From assembly GCF_010731115.1 (NCBI RefSeq), contig NZ_AP022616.1, positions 3,410,001 to 3,474,000 on the forward strand: DNA of 64,000 nucleotides, in the 5' to 3' direction. Below are positions 37,850 through 51,500 of the stretch, piece by piece. Each line of letters starts with the position of its first letter. Positions within the stretch are counted from its first letter, which is position 1. A program made the translations under genes and the position numbers. Below the pieces are notes generated by a model, which saw nothing but the letters and a program-made list of their open reading frames with translations, did not search any database and was not told the DNA's origin. Source of the stretch: Mycolicibacterium phocaicum. Lineage in GTDB: Bacteria; Actinomycetota; Actinomycetes; Mycobacteriales; Mycobacteriaceae.

Positions 37850-40821
37850 ACGTTGCTCCCCTGCGGTTTCGGGCGGGACGGCCACCAGTTCGCTTCTCCG
37901 ACGAGCGTGGCCATGGCAGGCACGGTGATGGTCCGCACCAGGAAGGTGTCCAGCAGGATGCCGGCGCCGATGACGAAGCCGCCCTGGATCACGGTACCGA
38001 TGCTGGAGAACAGCAGACCCCACATGGAGGCCGCGAAGATCAGGCCGGCCGCGGTGATGACGCCGCCGGTCGACGACAGCGTGCGGATGATGCCGTACCG
38101 CATGCCGTGTGGCGATTCGTCACGCATGCGCGAGACGAACAGCATGTTGTAGTCGGCGCCGACCGCGACGAGCACCACGAAAGCCAGTGGTGGAACGGTC
38201 CAGTGCAGCGGCTGGTGGAACAGGTACTGGAACACCACGACGCCGATGCCGAGCGCCGCGAAGTACGAAAGCACCACGGAGCCAACCAGATACAGCGGCG
38301 CGATCAGCGACCGCAGCAACAGCATCAGAATCAGCAGCACCACCGCGACGGTGACGATGATGATGAACCGGATGTCGTTCTGGTAGTAGTCGCGGGTGTC
38401 CTTGAGCGCCACGGGATAGCCGCCCATCGACACCGTGGCATCCGACAGCGACGTGTTCGGCTGGGCGCCGCGGGCGGTGTCGCGGATGGTGTTGACCTGG
38501 TCCATCGCCGCGGCGCTGAACGGGTCGAGTTTGGTGAGGACGAGGTAGCGCACCGAGTGCCCGTCGGGCGAGATGAACATCTTGGACGCCGACTTGAAGG
38601 CCTCGAGCTGCAGCACCTCAGGCGGGATGTTGAAGCCAGCCTGGGTCGGGCCGCCCGCGTTCTGTTTCATCGACAGCAGGAAGGCCCCGGCCTGGTCGAG
38701 GCCCGATCGCATCAGCTGGATCTGTTCGACGACCTCGTCGACCCCGTTGGCGACTTCGCGGCTGCCGCTCGCCGACCTATCGGCGCCCTGGCGGAGCTTG
38801 GTCAGATTGGCCTGCGCGCCCGCGGGACTGTCCATCCCCATGGTGCGCATGACCTTCGTCAGGTTGGTCATCGCACTCTGGAGTTGCTGCACCGATGCGT
38901 TGAGCGTCTTCTGGTCCTGCATGGTCTGCAGCTGTCCGGCGAGCTTGTTGATCTCGTCGATGGTGCCGTCCTGGCGCGCTTCTTCCAGACGCTGGAAGTG
39001 GCCGCGGGTTTCGGCGCACGACAGGTCGAGGTCGCACACCGCGTTGTTCTGCAGCGCCGCCAGCACCGGGCCGACCCAGCCGAACATGTCTTTGGCCGCC
39101 GTGTAATTCAGCCCCAGGGTGTTGCCCAGCTTGCTGACGCTGTTGACGAGCTTGGCCGCGACCTCCACGTTCTGCACCAGCTTGTTGCCGCCGTACTGGC
39201 TGCGGATCGCGGTGAAGGCGTCGAGCGTCGTCTGCAGTTGCGTGGCGATCTGGCCGACCTGGCCGCGCACGTCGGCGAGGTTGGTCGCGAGGGTGTCGGC
39301 GCCCTTGGCCAGCCGGTTGATGTCGTTGGTGCGCTGGCCGATCATGCCCGCGCCCTCGGTCAGCCGGTCCCCGACCAGACCCGCCTGGAAGGTGGCCCGG
39401 AACTCCGGCGGCACCTCGCCGAGGGGGCGGGTGATGCCGCTGACCATGGCGACGTCCGGCAATTGGCTGATGCGTGACGCCATCTGCTCGAGGTCGGCGA
39501 GAGCCTGCGGGGAGCGCAGGTCGCGCGGCGATTGGACGAGGACGTACGACGGCACCGATTGGTTGACGTTGAAGTGGCTCTCGAGCGCGGCGTACCCGAT
39601 GGAGCTCGGGGCCGACGCTGCGACGGCCTTGCGGTCGTCGTAGTTGAACTTTGCGAAGCCCGCGGCGCTGGCCAGCAGGAGCAGCACCAGCAGGCTGGCC
39701 ACCAGGTGCAGCCGCGGCCGGCGGACGATGCGCGCACCGGACCGGCGCCACAGCTGCGCGGTGATCTCGTTGCGCGGCTTGATCCAGCCACGCGGCCCGA
39801 CGAGCGTGATGATGGCGGGCAGCAGCGTGACCGCGGCGAGGAACGCCACCAGGATGCCGATGGCCGACGAGACGCCGACCGTGGAGAAGACGCCCATCTT
39901 GGCGAAGCTGATGCCGAGGAAGGTGACGCCGACGGTCGCGGCCGACGCCGTGATGACCTTGCCGACAGAGCCCAGCGCGCGCCGCACGGCGTCGGTGGAT
40001 TCCAGGCCCTGCCGCACATAGTCGTGGTAGCGGCTGATCAGGAACACCGCGTAGTCGGTGCCCGCGCCGAAGATCATGGCGCTCAACAGGATGATGGCCT
40101 GGTTCGACACTCCCAGCCCGGTCAGCTGGGACAACCCGGCGACCGTCGCCTGCGCGATCACCAGCGACATGCCGATGCCGGCGAGCGGCAGCATCATCGT
40201 CACGGGATTGCGGTAGACGACCAGCAGCACGAGCAGCACCAGGACCGCGATGGCGATCTCGATGGGCATCCGGTCCTTCTCACCGGCGACGGTGAGGTCG
40301 GCGACGGTGGCCGCGGGTCCGGAGAGGTGGATCTTCAGCGGGCTGCCGGCGGTGCTGTGCCGCACGATGTCGGCCACCCGGTTGTAGGCGGCGTACGACT
40401 GCGGTGTCCCCAGCGCGCCGGCCAGGCCGACGGGCAGCACCCAGGCCTTCTTGTCCTTGCTGGTCATGAAGTTGCGCAGCGGCGGGGTGCTGATGAAGTC
40501 CTGCATCATGACGACGTCGTGCGGGTCGTCGCGCAGAGCGTCCACCAACTTGCGGTAGGTGGCTTCGTCGTTGCGATCCAGGCCGCGGTCGTTGATCAGG
40601 ACGACGAGCAGCAGGTCGTCGGTACCGGGTTCCTTGAAGGCCTCGGTCATGTGCCGGGCGGCGACGTTCGACGGCGCATCGGCGGGCAGCATCGCCAGTG
40701 GATGCTTCTGGGCCATCTCGTTGAGGCTGGGGACGGCCAGGGGCAGGGCCACCGCGAGCGTGATCCACAGGCCGATCACCGCCCAAGGCCACCGCACCAC
40801 AAAATCGGCTAGCCGTCGCAA
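37846..40821 (-). CDS. mmpL10: MmpL10-type lipid transporter
   Basis: A 991-residue RND-type MmpL transporter with about 12 membrane helices. The proton-relay motifs are [19 protein letters not shown] (first repeat) and [19 protein letters not shown] (second repeat). The large periplasmic loop has helical heptads ([31 protein letters not shown]) but no MmpS-type Met-rich insert, and there is no mmpS beside it, as in lipid-exporting MmpL proteins. It is expected to carry acylated trehalose precursors to the periplasm. It begins with TTG 4 bases after papA3 and overlaps pe by 4 bases. Confidence 0.93.
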   Translation of the reverse strand: MRRLADFVVRWPWAVIGLWITLAVALPLAVPSLNEMAQKHPLAMLPADAPSNVAARHMTEAFKEPGTDDLLLVVLINDRGLDRNDEATYRKLVDALRDDPHDVVMMQDFISTPPLRNFMTSKDKKAWVLPVGLAGALGTPQSYAAYNRVADIVRHSTAGSPLKIHLSGPAATVADLTVAGEKDRMPIEIAIAVLVLLVLLVVYRNPVTMMLPLAGIGMSLVIAQATVAGLSQLTGLGVSNQAIILLSAMIFGAGTDYAVFLISRYHDYVRQGLESTDAVRRALGSVGKVITASAATVGVTFLGISFAKMGVFSTVGVSSAIGILVAFLAAVTLLPAIITLVGPRGWIKPRNEITAQLWRRSGARIVRRPRLHLVASLLVLLLLASAAGFAKFNYDDRKAVAASAPSSIGYAALESHFNVNQSVPSYVLVQSPRDLRSPQALADLEQMASRISQLPDVAMVSGITRPLGEVPPEFRATFQAGLVGDRLTEGAGMIGQRTNDINRLAKGADTLATNLADVRGQVGQIATQLQTTLDAFTAIRSQYGGNKLVQNVEVAAKLVNSVSKLGNTLGLNYTAAKDMFGWVGPVLAALQNNAVCDLDLSCAETRGHFQRLEEARQDGTIDEINKLAGQLQTMQDQKTLNASVQQLQSAMTNLTKVMRTMGMDSPAGAQANLTKLRQGADRSASGSREVANGVDEVVEQIQLMRSGLDQAGAFLLSMKQNAGGPTQAGFNIPPEVLQLEAFKSASKMFISPDGHSVRYLVLTKLDPFSAAAMDQVNTIRDTARGAQPNTSLSDATVSMGGYPVALKDTRDYYQNDIRFIIIVTVAVVLLILMLLLRSLIAPLYLVGSVVLSYFAALGIGVVVFQYLFHQPLHWTVPPLAFVVLVAVGADYNMLFVSRMRDESPHGMRYGIIRTLSSTGGVITAAGLIFAASMWGLLFSSIGTVIQGGFVIGAGILLDTFLVRTITVPAMATLVGEANWWPSRPKPQGSNV

Positions 40822-40825
40822 GTGG

Positions 40826-42235
40826 TCACCAGTTCCCGCCGTCGGCGATCCGCGTGCAGACCGACTTCATCGCCTCCAGGTACCGGGTCACGGACTTCTT
40901 GGCGATGGGGTTGTCCGGGTACATGACCTCCATGACCGTGCCGCCCTCGTAGCGGAAGACGTAGATGGTCAGCTGGTAGGAGTACCGGCCATCGGAGTAG
41001 ATGCCGATGTTGTTGGCGTATCCCATCTCGGTGGCGGCCAGGATGGTGTTGAGCGGCGCCGCGCCGCCGTGCAGGAAGTTCGACACCGGGAAGTTGGGCC
41101 GCGGCCAGTCCAGCCACGGTGCGAGCTCCAGGACGCGGTAGTACGGAACCCGCGCCATGTTGAGGTTGCCGTCGAACGACTCCTGCGCCGCCCAAGCGGC
41201 TTCGTTGAAGGTCGCCGCGGCGATCGGCACGGTGATGGGCACCAGTCCCGTGAACCAGCCCTGCGTCATGAAGTTGTCCGACGTGCGCCGGGTGTCACGC
41301 GGGGTGAGGCCGTAATACGTTGCAGCACCGGTCAATTCGTGCTCGACCTGGGCCATGCAGGCGAACAGGCCGCCGACGAAGCGGGCGCCGGCCGCCTCAC
41401 AGGCAGCCTCGAACCGCGCCGTCTGCTCGGGGTCCATGAGCGATTCGCCGACCATGTCGCCGACCGACGGCTCCATGGCGTTCCCCAACGGCAACGGGAA
41501 CTCCGGCATGCTGTTGTTGTTGTTCTCAGCAAACTCGATCCAGGCCTGCACCTCGGGAGAGTCGACGGTCAGCGCCGAGGTGCGCTCGTGCTCCTGGACG
41601 CACCATTCGTCGAAGCTGCCGGCGTCGGGCAGAGCAAACGCTGAGCCCCCTGTTGTCAATGCTGTGTACCGGCCATGAGCCTCCAGCATCGTGATGCCGA
41701 TGAGCGCCGCGTCGCCGTGGACGTGGTCGATGGCCGCGTAGAAGTTGAAGCTGTCTTCGCTCTGGACGATGCCGAAGGAGAAGCAGCCCCACTCGAGCGG
41801 CGTGGGGATGTCCACGAGGTGCTTGCGGACGTCCTCGACCGCCAGTTCACCGTGGTTGACGGGCTCGAACTCGAGGTCATCGGGGTCGGTGAGGGTGTGC
41901 CGGAGGATGTCGCCGTCGCCGGTGTACTCGAACCAGCTGCGGTAGGTGTCGTGCCTGCGCAGATAGGAGTTCAGCGCTTCGTTCATGGCCGCGATGTCGC
42001 ACTGACCAGGGACTTCGCACGTCGCGATGATCTGCCGGGAGTACTCCAGGCCCGAGCCCGTGCGCTCGACGACACCGCGGATGTGCTGGCCCTGCATGTA
42101 GCTGACCGGCACCGAACTCACAGGTGCCCGCCGGGCCACTTCGCGAGCCGCCTCGGTGGGGTGCCAGGAGGTCAGAACACCTGGGATCGGCGTCCAATCA
42201 TCGATCTTTCCGATCGTGATCTTCCCGATTCGCAA
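40826..42235 (-). CDS. papA3: polyketide-associated acyltransferase PapA (TPP locus)
   Basis: A 469-residue condensation-domain-like acyltransferase. The catalytic HxxxD is in AAIDHVHGDAAL (His near residue 168). Other landmarks are the N-terminal MRIGKITIGKIDDWTPIPGVLTSWHPT shared by PapA1/A2/A3, and SYMQGQHIRG. It transfers acyl chains from CoA or the Pks product to trehalose. It starts with a TTG preceded by GGGAGG, and heads the papA3-mmpL10-pe operon. It is divergent from pks. Confidence 0.92.
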   Translation of the reverse strand: MRIGKITIGKIDDWTPIPGVLTSWHPTEAAREVARRAPVSSVPVSYMQGQHIRGVVERTGSGLEYSRQIIATCEVPGQCDIAAMNEALNSYLRRHDTYRSWFEYTGDGDILRHTLTDPDDLEFEPVNHGELAVEDVRKHLVDIPTPLEWGCFSFGIVQSEDSFNFYAAIDHVHGDAALIGITMLEAHGRYTALTTGGSAFALPDAGSFDEWCVQEHERTSALTVDSPEVQAWIEFAENNNNSMPEFPLPLGNAMEPSVGDMVGESLMDPEQTARFEAACEAAGARFVGGLFACMAQVEHELTGAATYYGLTPRDTRRTSDNFMTQGWFTGLVPITVPIAAATFNEAAWAAQESFDGNLNMARVPYYRVLELAPWLDWPRPNFPVSNFLHGGAAPLNTILAATEMGYANNIGIYSDGRYSYQLTIYVFRYEGGTVMEVMYPDNPIAKKSVTRYLEAMKSVCTRIADGGNW

Positions 42236-42593
42236 TTACTTTCCTCCCAGGTTTGGGCACACAGAGGCCCGGCAACACTGTTGGCGCCATCAACATACCC
42301 CGGCAACCTTTGCCGGCGCCGTTACGCCTGGTGGGGCGGTCCGCGCTGACCAACCACCACCGGCGCACATAATCCTCGTGCTTCAGCAACCTACATGTAA
42401 TACTGGCCCGCAGAAGATGAGCTGGCCGTGGCCGTTCGGAAGATCAACTGGCCATTCATGACTGAGCCGGCCGTCAAGTAGATCTGCCGACCAATCGTCG
42501 AGGCCGGCCGTTCGCAACATAAATTCTGGCGCTGAACACGGTCTCCTGCGCGGGATCGGACGTCACCGGCAAAACGCGGAGGACAGCTTTTTC
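42236..42593. other. divergent papA3 / pks intergenic region
   Basis: 358 bases without a gene. It must hold both promoters of the lipid locus. A short inverted repeat CCGGCAA-CCT-TTGCCGG lies at 42301-42317. GGAGG at about 42576 precedes pks by 13-17 bases. I cannot place -10 boxes with confidence. Confidence 0.55.
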
Positions 42594-45500
42594 ATGGCAA
42601 CGATCGAAGGTCCGGAAACGTCCAGCTTCGCGATCGTCGGGTACGCCGCCCGCTTCCCCGGAGCCACCGACGCCGAATCCTTCTGGGAGATGCTGCGCGA
42701 AGGCCGGGACGCCGTATCCGAGGTGCCACAAGACCGGTGGGACGTCGACGAGTTCTTCGATGCCGACCCGGACGCCCGCGGCAAGATCATCACGCGCCGC
42801 GCCGGCTTCCTCGATGACGCCGTCGGGTTCGACGCTCCCTTCTTCGGGGTGTCCACCCGCGAAGCCAAGATGATGGACCCGCAGCAGCGGTTGCTGCTGG
42901 AGATGGCGTGGCGCGCCGTCGAACACTCAGGCACGGCGCCGTCCGCCCTGGCCAACACGCAGACGGGCGTGTTCATCGGTCTGGCAACGCACGACTACCT
43001 GGGCATGGCCTCGGGCGAGCTGACCTACCCGGAGATCGAGGCCTACATGGCCATCGGTACCTCAGGCGCCGCGGCAGCCGGCCGCATCAGCTACCGGCTG
43101 GGCCTGCAGGGTCCGGCCGTCACCGTCGACACCGCCTGCAGTTCGTCGCTGGTGGCCGTCCACCAGGCGTGCCAGGCGCTGCAGCTCGGTGAGTGCGATC
43201 TCGCGCTGGCCGGTGGCGCCAACGTCATCCTGAGCCCGGCGACCATGATCACCTTCTCGCAGTCGCGCATGCTGGCCCCGGACGGCAAGTGCAAGACGTT
43301 CGACGCCTCCGCCGACGGCTATGTGCGCGGCGAGGGCTGTGGCGTCATCGTCGTGAAGCGACTGGAAGACGCGGTGCGCGACGGCGACCGGATCCGGGCC
43401 GTCATCCGCGGCAGCGCCATCAACCAGGACGGCGCCTCGGGTGGCCTGACCGTCCCCAATGGTGTTGCGCAGCAACGTGTTATCGCCGAAGCGCTGGAGC
43501 GCGCGGGCCTGTCGCCTGCCGACGTCGGCTACTTGGAGGCGCACGGCACCGGCACGTCGCTGGGTGACCCGATCGAGGTGCAGGCCGCGGCCGCGGCCTA
43601 CGGCACCGGGCACGACGCCGACAACCCGCTGCTGATCGGCTCGGTGAAGACGAACATCGGGCACCTGGAGGCCGCCGCGGGCGTCGCCGGCATCATCAAG
43701 GTCATCCTGTCGCTCGAGCATCAGGAACTGCCCAAGCACCTGCACTTCAAGAACCCGTCGCCGCACATCCCGTGGGACCGCATCCCGGTGAAGGTCGTCG
43801 ACGAGGCCACCACCTGGGAACGCGGCGACCGGCCGCGCGTCGCGGGCATCAGCTCGTTCGGCTTCTCCGGCACCAATGCCCATGTCCTGCTTGAGGAAGC
43901 ACCCGCCGCCGCGCCGGCGCAGGCACCGGCCGAGGAGCCTGACGACCGGCGCTTCATGGTGCTGCCGCTGTCGGCCCGAACCCCGGCCGCGCTGCTGCAG
44001 TCGGCCGAGGACTACCGCACCTGGCTGACCGCGCACCCCGAGGCCACCCTCTCGGACGTCTGCATCACCGCGGGTGCGGGCCGCGCCCACTTCGAGCACC
44101 GTGCCGCGCTCGTGGTCAATTCCCTGGATTCCGCGCGCGAATTGCTCGGCGCGCTGGCCGACGACCGCCCGGCGCCGGGCCTGGTGCGCGGCACGTCCGC
44201 CGACAAGCCGAAGACCGCCTGGCTGTTCCCCGGTCAGGGCAGCCAGTTCGCCGGCATGGCCAAGGAGCTGTTCGAGACCGAGCCGGTGTTCGCCGAGACC
44301 GTGAAGCAGTGCGCGGCCGCAGTCGCCGATGTGCTCGAAAAGCCTTTGCTGGACGTCATTTTCGAAGGTCCGGATGAGACGTTGCGCCTCACCAGCTACG
44401 CCCAGCCGGCGATCTTCGCCGTCGAGATGGGCCTGGCGCGGCTGTGGCAGTCGTGGGGTTTCGAGCCCGACGTCGTGCTCGGCCACAGCGTCGGCCAGTA
44501 CACCGCGGCCTGCGTCGCCGGGGTGTTCAGCCTCGAAGACGGCATGCGCCTGCTCGCCGAGCGCGGTCGCCTGTTCGGGAACCTGCCCCCGGGCGGCCGG
44601 ATGGCGGCGATCTTCGCCGCACCCGAGCGCGTCGAGCGGCTGACCGACGAATACCCCCGCCTCTCGGTCGCCGCGTACAACGGCGCCAACACCGTGCTCT
44701 CCGGTCCGGGCGCCGACCTGGAACGCGCTGTCGCCGGGCTGACCGGTGACGGCATCCGCTGCGACTGGCTGGAGACCAGCCACGCCTTCCACTCGGCGCT
44801 GCTGGACCCGGCGCTCGACGAATTCGAGTCGTACGCAAACCAATTCACGTTCAATGCGCCGCAGCGCATCCTGGTGTGCAACCGCACCGGTGACACCCTG
44901 GGGCGCACCGCCAAGCTCGACGGCCAGTACTGGCGCCGGCACGCACGTCAGCCCGTCGAGTTCTCCAAGGGCGTCGAGACGCTCGCCAAGCTCGGTTGCG
45001 CGGTACTGCTCGAAGTCGGCCCGCAGCCGATCCTGACCGCCGCGGCCCTGCGCGCCTGGCCCGACCCGACGAGCGCACCGCGCGCCATTGCGTCGTTGCG
45101 CCGCAAGGGCGCCGACCACCGGCAGATCACCGAGGCGCTGGCCACCACCTACACCGCCGGCCACCTGCCCGACTTCGCCGCCGTCCGGCCCGGCTCGGCC
45201 CACAATGTCGATCTGCCGACCTACCCCTTCCAGCGCAAGGCGTACTGGTTCCGCGACGAGCGCGTCGCACCGTCCGCCACGGCGCACATGGGCGGGGCGA
45301 CCACCGAGGCCGTCCGCCTGCTCGAAGACGGCCGCATCGATGAGCTCGCCACCTTGCTGGGCGGCACCGATGAATCGACGACCGCAGTGCTGAACAAGCT
45401 TGCGGCCCAGCACAACCGGCAGCGCACCGCGCAATCCGTCTCGGACGCCCGGTACGAAATCCGCTGGGACAAGATCGCGGCCGGAGCGCCCGCGGAGGTC

Positions 45501-48500
45501 GGCGAGGGCTCCGCGTGGGTCGTCATCAGCGACGACGCGGCCGTGCTCGCGCCGCTGACCGAGGCCCTGACCCGGGCCGGCCACCGGCACCGCGTTCTCG
45601 GGTTGCTGAGCTCCGACGCCGACGAGCAGCAGCTGGAGGCCGACCTGCGCGCGGCTGTCGAGGAGGAGCCGACGCTGCGCATCCTGCACGTCGCCGGGCT
45701 CGATGCCGACCGGGCTTCCATGCAGGCCGTGCTGCGGGTGCAGCACCATGTCCTCAGCGGCACGCAGCGCCTGTTCCGCGCGGCGGCCGCCGCCGAGCTG
45801 CGGGCGCCCATCTGGGTGATCACCCGTGGTGCACAACGCGTTACCGACACCGACACCGTCGCACCCGAGCAGACGGGTCTGTGGGGCTTCGGCCGTTCGG
45901 CAGCGCTGGAATACCCCCAGGTGTGGGGCGGTCTGGCCGACCTGGCCGAGGGCAGCACCGAGGAATGGTCGCGGTTGCTCACCCAGGTGATCGCGGCGCC
46001 GCGCGGCGAAGACCAGATCGCGCTGCGCGCCGAGGGGGTGCACGTGCCGCGCCTGGTCCGCCGTACCGGGCAGCCGAACCCGACTCAGCTGGAATTGCGC
46101 ACTGACGCAACGTATCTGGTGACCGGTGGCCTGGGTTCGCTCGGCCTGGAGATCGCGGGTCACCTGGCCGCGCACGGCGCCCGGAATCTGGTACTGACCA
46201 GCCGGCGCGCGCCGAGTGAGGCAGCGCAGCAGCGCATTGACGCACTGCGCGAGCAGTACGGCTGCCAGACGCGTGTCGTCACCGCCGATGTCGCCAATCC
46301 GCACGACGTCGCCCGCCTGATGTCGACCCTGCGCGCCGAACTGCCGCCGCTGGCCGGTGTCGTGCACGCCGCCGGCGAGAACAGCACCACGCCGCTGGCC
46401 ACCCTGGAAGACGCCGAGCTGGAGCGCGTCTTCTCCGGGAAGGTCTGGGGCGCTTGGTACCTGAGTGAAGCCGTCACCGACCTGAAGCTGGACTTCTTCC
46501 TGTCCACGTCGTCGATCTCGGCGGTGTGGGGCAGCTACGGCCAGACCGCCTACAGCGCCGCCAACGCGTTCCTCGACGGCCTGACCTGGCGCCTGCGTGA
46601 GCAGGGCGTGCCCGGCATGAGCGTCAACTTCGGCCCTTGGGGGGCGGGCGGGAACGGCCACGCCGCCGGTATGGCCGACCCCGATGCCCGCGCCCAGTTG
46701 GAGCGCCGCGGCGTCCGCACCCTGTCCCCCGCCGACGCCCTCACCGGCATGGCCGACGTCATGGTGGCCGGTGGCAACCCCGCGGAAGCCGTTGTGGCAC
46801 GCATGGATTGGGCCAAGTTCCTGCCGATCTACTCGCAGGCCGGGTCCCGGGCCCTGCTCGCCGAGGTCGCGCGCGAGGTGCCCGAATCCGCGACCGCCGG
46901 CGCCGTCGGCGCGTCCGGCAACACCCGACTGGTCGAGCAGCTCATCGCCGCGCCGGTGCAGCAGCGCAAGAAGCTGGTCCTGGAGTACCTGCGGGACGCC
47001 GTCGCCGAGGTGACGCGCATCGAGGCCTCCGAGATCCGCGAGGAGACCGGGTTCTTCGACCTCGGCATGGACTCGCTGATGGCCGTCGAACTGCGTCGCC
47101 GCCTGGAACAGGGTGTCGGCAAGGAACTTCCGGCGACCCTCGCCATGGACCACCCGCGCCTCACTGACGTCGCGGACTACCTGCTCAGTGACATCCTCAA
47201 CCTCAGCGAGAAAGCCGGGACCAAGGCCGTCACCGAGCTCAAGTCGCTCGCCGCTGCCGACGAGCCCATCGCCATCGTCTCGGTGGCGTGCCGTTTCCCG
47301 GGTTCGCCCGATCCGGATGCGTTCTGGCAGGTGCTTTCTCAGGGTGTCGACGCCATCAGCGAGATCCCCGAGGACCGCTTCGACGTCGACGAGTTCTACG
47401 ACCCCGACGCCATGACGCCGGGAAAGATTTACACCCGCTCCGGTGGCTACCTCGACAGCGTCGACACCTTCGATCCGGAGTTCTTCGGCATCTCGCCGCG
47501 CGAGGCCGTGTGGATCGACCCGCAGCAGCGGCTGATGCTCGAGATCGCCTGGGAAGGCCTCGAGCGAGCCGGCTACGCGCCGGCGGCGTTGCGCGGCAGC
47601 CGAACCGGCGTGTTCATCGGCGTCGGCGCCAACGAGTACTCGCACCTGCTGTCGGGCGGCTCGGTCGAGAATCTCGAACCGCACTTCATCACCGGTAACG
47701 CGCTCAACGCCATCGCCGGTCGCGTGTCGTTCACGCTGGGCCTGGAAGGTCCGGCCATGGCGGTCGACACCGCCTGCAGCTCGTCGCTGGTCGCGGTTCA
47801 CCAGGCCGTACAGGCCCTGCACGCCGGTGACTGCGACATGGCTCTGGCCGGTGGCGTCAACGTGCTGCTGAGCCCGGCGTCCATCGTCGCGGCGTCCCGT
47901 GCGCGGATGCTGGCGCCCGACGGCCGCTGCAAGACGTTCGACGCCGCCGCCGACGGCTACGTCCGCGGTGAAGGCTGCGGTGTCCTGGTGCTCAAGCGGC
48001 TCAGCGACGCGCAGCGCGACGGCGACCGCATCGCCGCGGTCATCCGCAGCACCGCCGTCAACCAGGACGGTGCGTCCAGCGGCCTCACCGTCCCCAATGG
48101 TGGTGCGCAGCAACGACTCATCAACACCGCGCTGGCCCGGGCCGGTCTCAGCGGCGGCGACGTCGACTACCTCGAAGCCCACGGCACCGGCACCCCGCTC
48201 GGCGACCCGATCGAGGTCCAGGCCGCGGCCGCCGCGTACGGCGCCGGCCGTGATGCCAACCGGCCGCTGCTCATGGGCACCGCCAAGACCAACATCGGGC
48301 ACCTCGAATCCGCGGCCGGCGTCGCCGGTCTGGTCAAGGTCGTGTTGTCGCTCGAGCACGAAATGCTCCCGCAGACCCTGCATTTCAACAAGCCGTCGCC
48401 GCACATCCCGTGGGACTCGCTGCCCGTCCAGGTGGTCGACAAGCCCACCCCGTGGCACACCGACGGCCGTCCGCGTCGCGCCGGTGTGAGCTCCTTCGGC

Positions 48501-51500
48501 TTCACCGGCACCAACGCGCACGTGCTGCTGGAAGAGGCACCGGTGATCACCGCCGATGACGACGTCACGGATGAGACCACACCGGAAACCCCTGCCGCCG
48601 AACCGATCAGCGTCCTGCCGCTGTCGGCGCGCTCGGCCCAAGGCCTGACGGCGCTCGCCCAGCGGTACCGCGACTGGCTCGAAGCGCACCCCGACGCCTC
48701 GATCGCCGACGTCTGCTTCACCGCCGGTTCGGGACGTTCGCACTTCGAGCACCGCGCCGCGGTGGTCGCGAACACCGTCCACGACGCCAAGAACCTGCTG
48801 GAAGACCTGGTGGCGAACAAGCTGCGGCCGGGCGTGCTCAAGGGCGAATGCACCGAACCGCCGACCACGGCGTGGTTCTTCCCCGGCCAGGGCAGCCAGT
48901 ACCCGGGCATGGCGCGCGAATTGTTCGACACCGAACCCGTTTTCGCCGACGTGGTGCGCCGGTGCGCGCAGGCGGTCGATCCGATCCTGCCGCGCCCGCT
49001 GCTGGAGGTCATGTTCGGCAACGATCGGGAAGCGGCAGAGACGCTGCGCAACACCGCGTTCGCGCAGCCCGCGATCTTCGCCGTCGAGATGGGCCTGGCC
49101 CGGTTGTGGCAGTCGTGGGGCATCGAGCCCGACGCGGTGCTGGGCCACAGCGTCGGTCAGTACGCGGCGGCCTGTGTGGCCGGCGTGTTCAGCCTCGAGG
49201 ACGGCGCCCGGCTGATCGCCGAGCGCGGCCGGCTGTTCGCCAGCCTGCCGGCCGGTGGTCGCATGGTGGCGGTGTTCGCCGATCCCGAATACGTGGAACG
49301 CGCCGCCGAGGCGTACCCGCGAGTGTCGGTCGGTGCGTACAACGGCCGCAACACCGTGCTGTCGGGCCCGGCCGAGGATCTGGAGCAGATCGTCACCGCC
49401 TGCAGCGAGGACGCCACGCGCTGCACCTGGCTCGAGACCAGCCACGCGTTCCACTCCGAGCTGCTGGATCCGGTGCTCGACGAATTCGAGTCCTTCGCAA
49501 CGCAGTTCCAGTTCGCGACGCCCACGTTGCCGCTGATCTGCAACCGCACCGGCGCGGTCCTCAACGCCGAGACGCCGATCGACGCGCTGTACTGGCGGCG
49601 GCATTCCCGTCAGCCCGTGCAGTTCACCGAGAGCGTCAAGACCGTGGCGGCGCTGGGGTGCTCGGTGCTGATGGAGATCGGTCCGCAGCCGATCCTGACT
49701 GCGGCCGCGCTGCAGTGCTGGCCCGAGGGCGCCGAGACCCCGCGGGCCATCGTGTCCCTGCGCAAGGGCGCCAACGCGCAGCGGCAGATCACCGAAGCGC
49801 TTGCCACGACGTACATCTGCGGGCACCGGCCGGACTTCGCGGTGAAGAACCGCGGAAACCGCGTGGAGCTGCCGACGTACCCGTTCCAGCGGCGCCGCTT
49901 CTGGCCCAAGACCGCGAATGTCGTGGGCATGAGCTCCGGCGGGGCGGCGGCCACGTCCGGAATCCTGGGCAGTGCCAAGGATCTGGCCACCGGCGACACG
50001 ATCTACAGCAATGTGTTGTCGGTCAAGACGCAGCCGTGGCTGTCGCATCACGTCATCTACGGCACCGTCGTGGTGCCGGGCGCGACGTACGCGGCCATGG
50101 CCCTGGCGTCGGTCGGCGCACCGGCGCGGGTGAAGGAAGTCTTCTTCTACGAGCCGATCATCCTGCCCGACAAGGCGTCTCGTGAGACCCAGCTGACCAT
50201 CCGCACCCTCGAGGGCGGCGAAGGCTGGAAGTTCCAGGTCCACAGCCGCCCGAACGGCGTGCGGGAAGCCGAGTGGTCGCTCAACGCCGACGGCACCCTG
50301 CTGGCCGGCGCCGACGAGGCCGACGCGTCCGACAACATCCCGGGTTCGATGGAGGACGTCGTCGAGCGCATGGAGCGGCTGCGTCCGCAGCAGCTGTTCG
50401 AGACCTTCAACGACATGGAATTGGCCTGGGGCCCAACGTGGTCCACGTCGCTCAAGTCGCTGTGGGTGCGTGACGGCATGGCCATCGGTGACGTGTCGGT
50501 CGGTGACGAGCTCGCCGAGCACCTCAGCACCGAGCCCATCCATCCCGTCCTGCTGGACCTCTGCACCGGTGTGGCCTTCCCGGCCTTCCCGGCGCTGCTG
50601 GCCGCCGAGCACGGCATGCACGACCTGTTCCTGCCGCTGCGGTACGGCCAGGTCGAGCTGCGCGAGAAGATGCCGCGGCGCTTCTACGCGCGGGCACGCT
50701 GGCACACCAGTGAGTTGACCAACGAGACGCAGGTCTTCGACATCGACTTCCTCGATCGCGACGGCAAGCGCCTCGGTGGCATCACCGAGTTCACCGTGAA
50801 GCGGGCACCGCGTGAGGCGCTGATGCGCGGGCTCGGTGGCGACACCACCCGCCTGCTGTACACGCTGGGCTGGCAAGAAGGTGCGGCACCAGCCGCTGCC
50901 GACGAGGCCGAAACCAAGACCACCGGCACCTGGCTGGTCGCGGGATTCGACGAGTTGGCCGCCGGTCTCCCCGGCGCCGTCAAGCTCGACCAGACCCTGG
51001 ACGCCGCCGCCTGGCAGCAGGCGATCACCACGGCAGCCGAGGCGGGCGCGCCCGTCGCCGGAATCGTCTGGCGCGCTTCGGGCTACGAGGACGCCGACGT
51101 CGCGGCCCGCCTCGAGACCGAGGTCGGCACCGTGCTGGCGGGCATGCAGACCGCACTCGCCGAGGAGAAGCTGAACCTCACCGGCGGCCTGTGGATCGTC
51201 ACCGAGCGCGCTGTGGCCACCGAGCCCGGCGAGCCCGTCGACCCCGTGCAGGCCGCACTGTGGGGCCTGGGGCGCACCGTCATCAACGAGCAGCCGACCC
51301 TGCGGCTCAAGCTCGTCGACCTCGACGGCGCCGACGACAACGCCACCAACTGGCTGACCGGCATCCTGGGCACTCCCGTCACCGAGTCCGAATTCGCACT
51401 GCGGCAAGGCAAGTTCCTCGTGCCACGGCTCATGCACTGGGCGCGCAGCGGCCACCTGCCGATGCCGCGTTCGGACGACTACGTGCTGGCTCCCACCGAG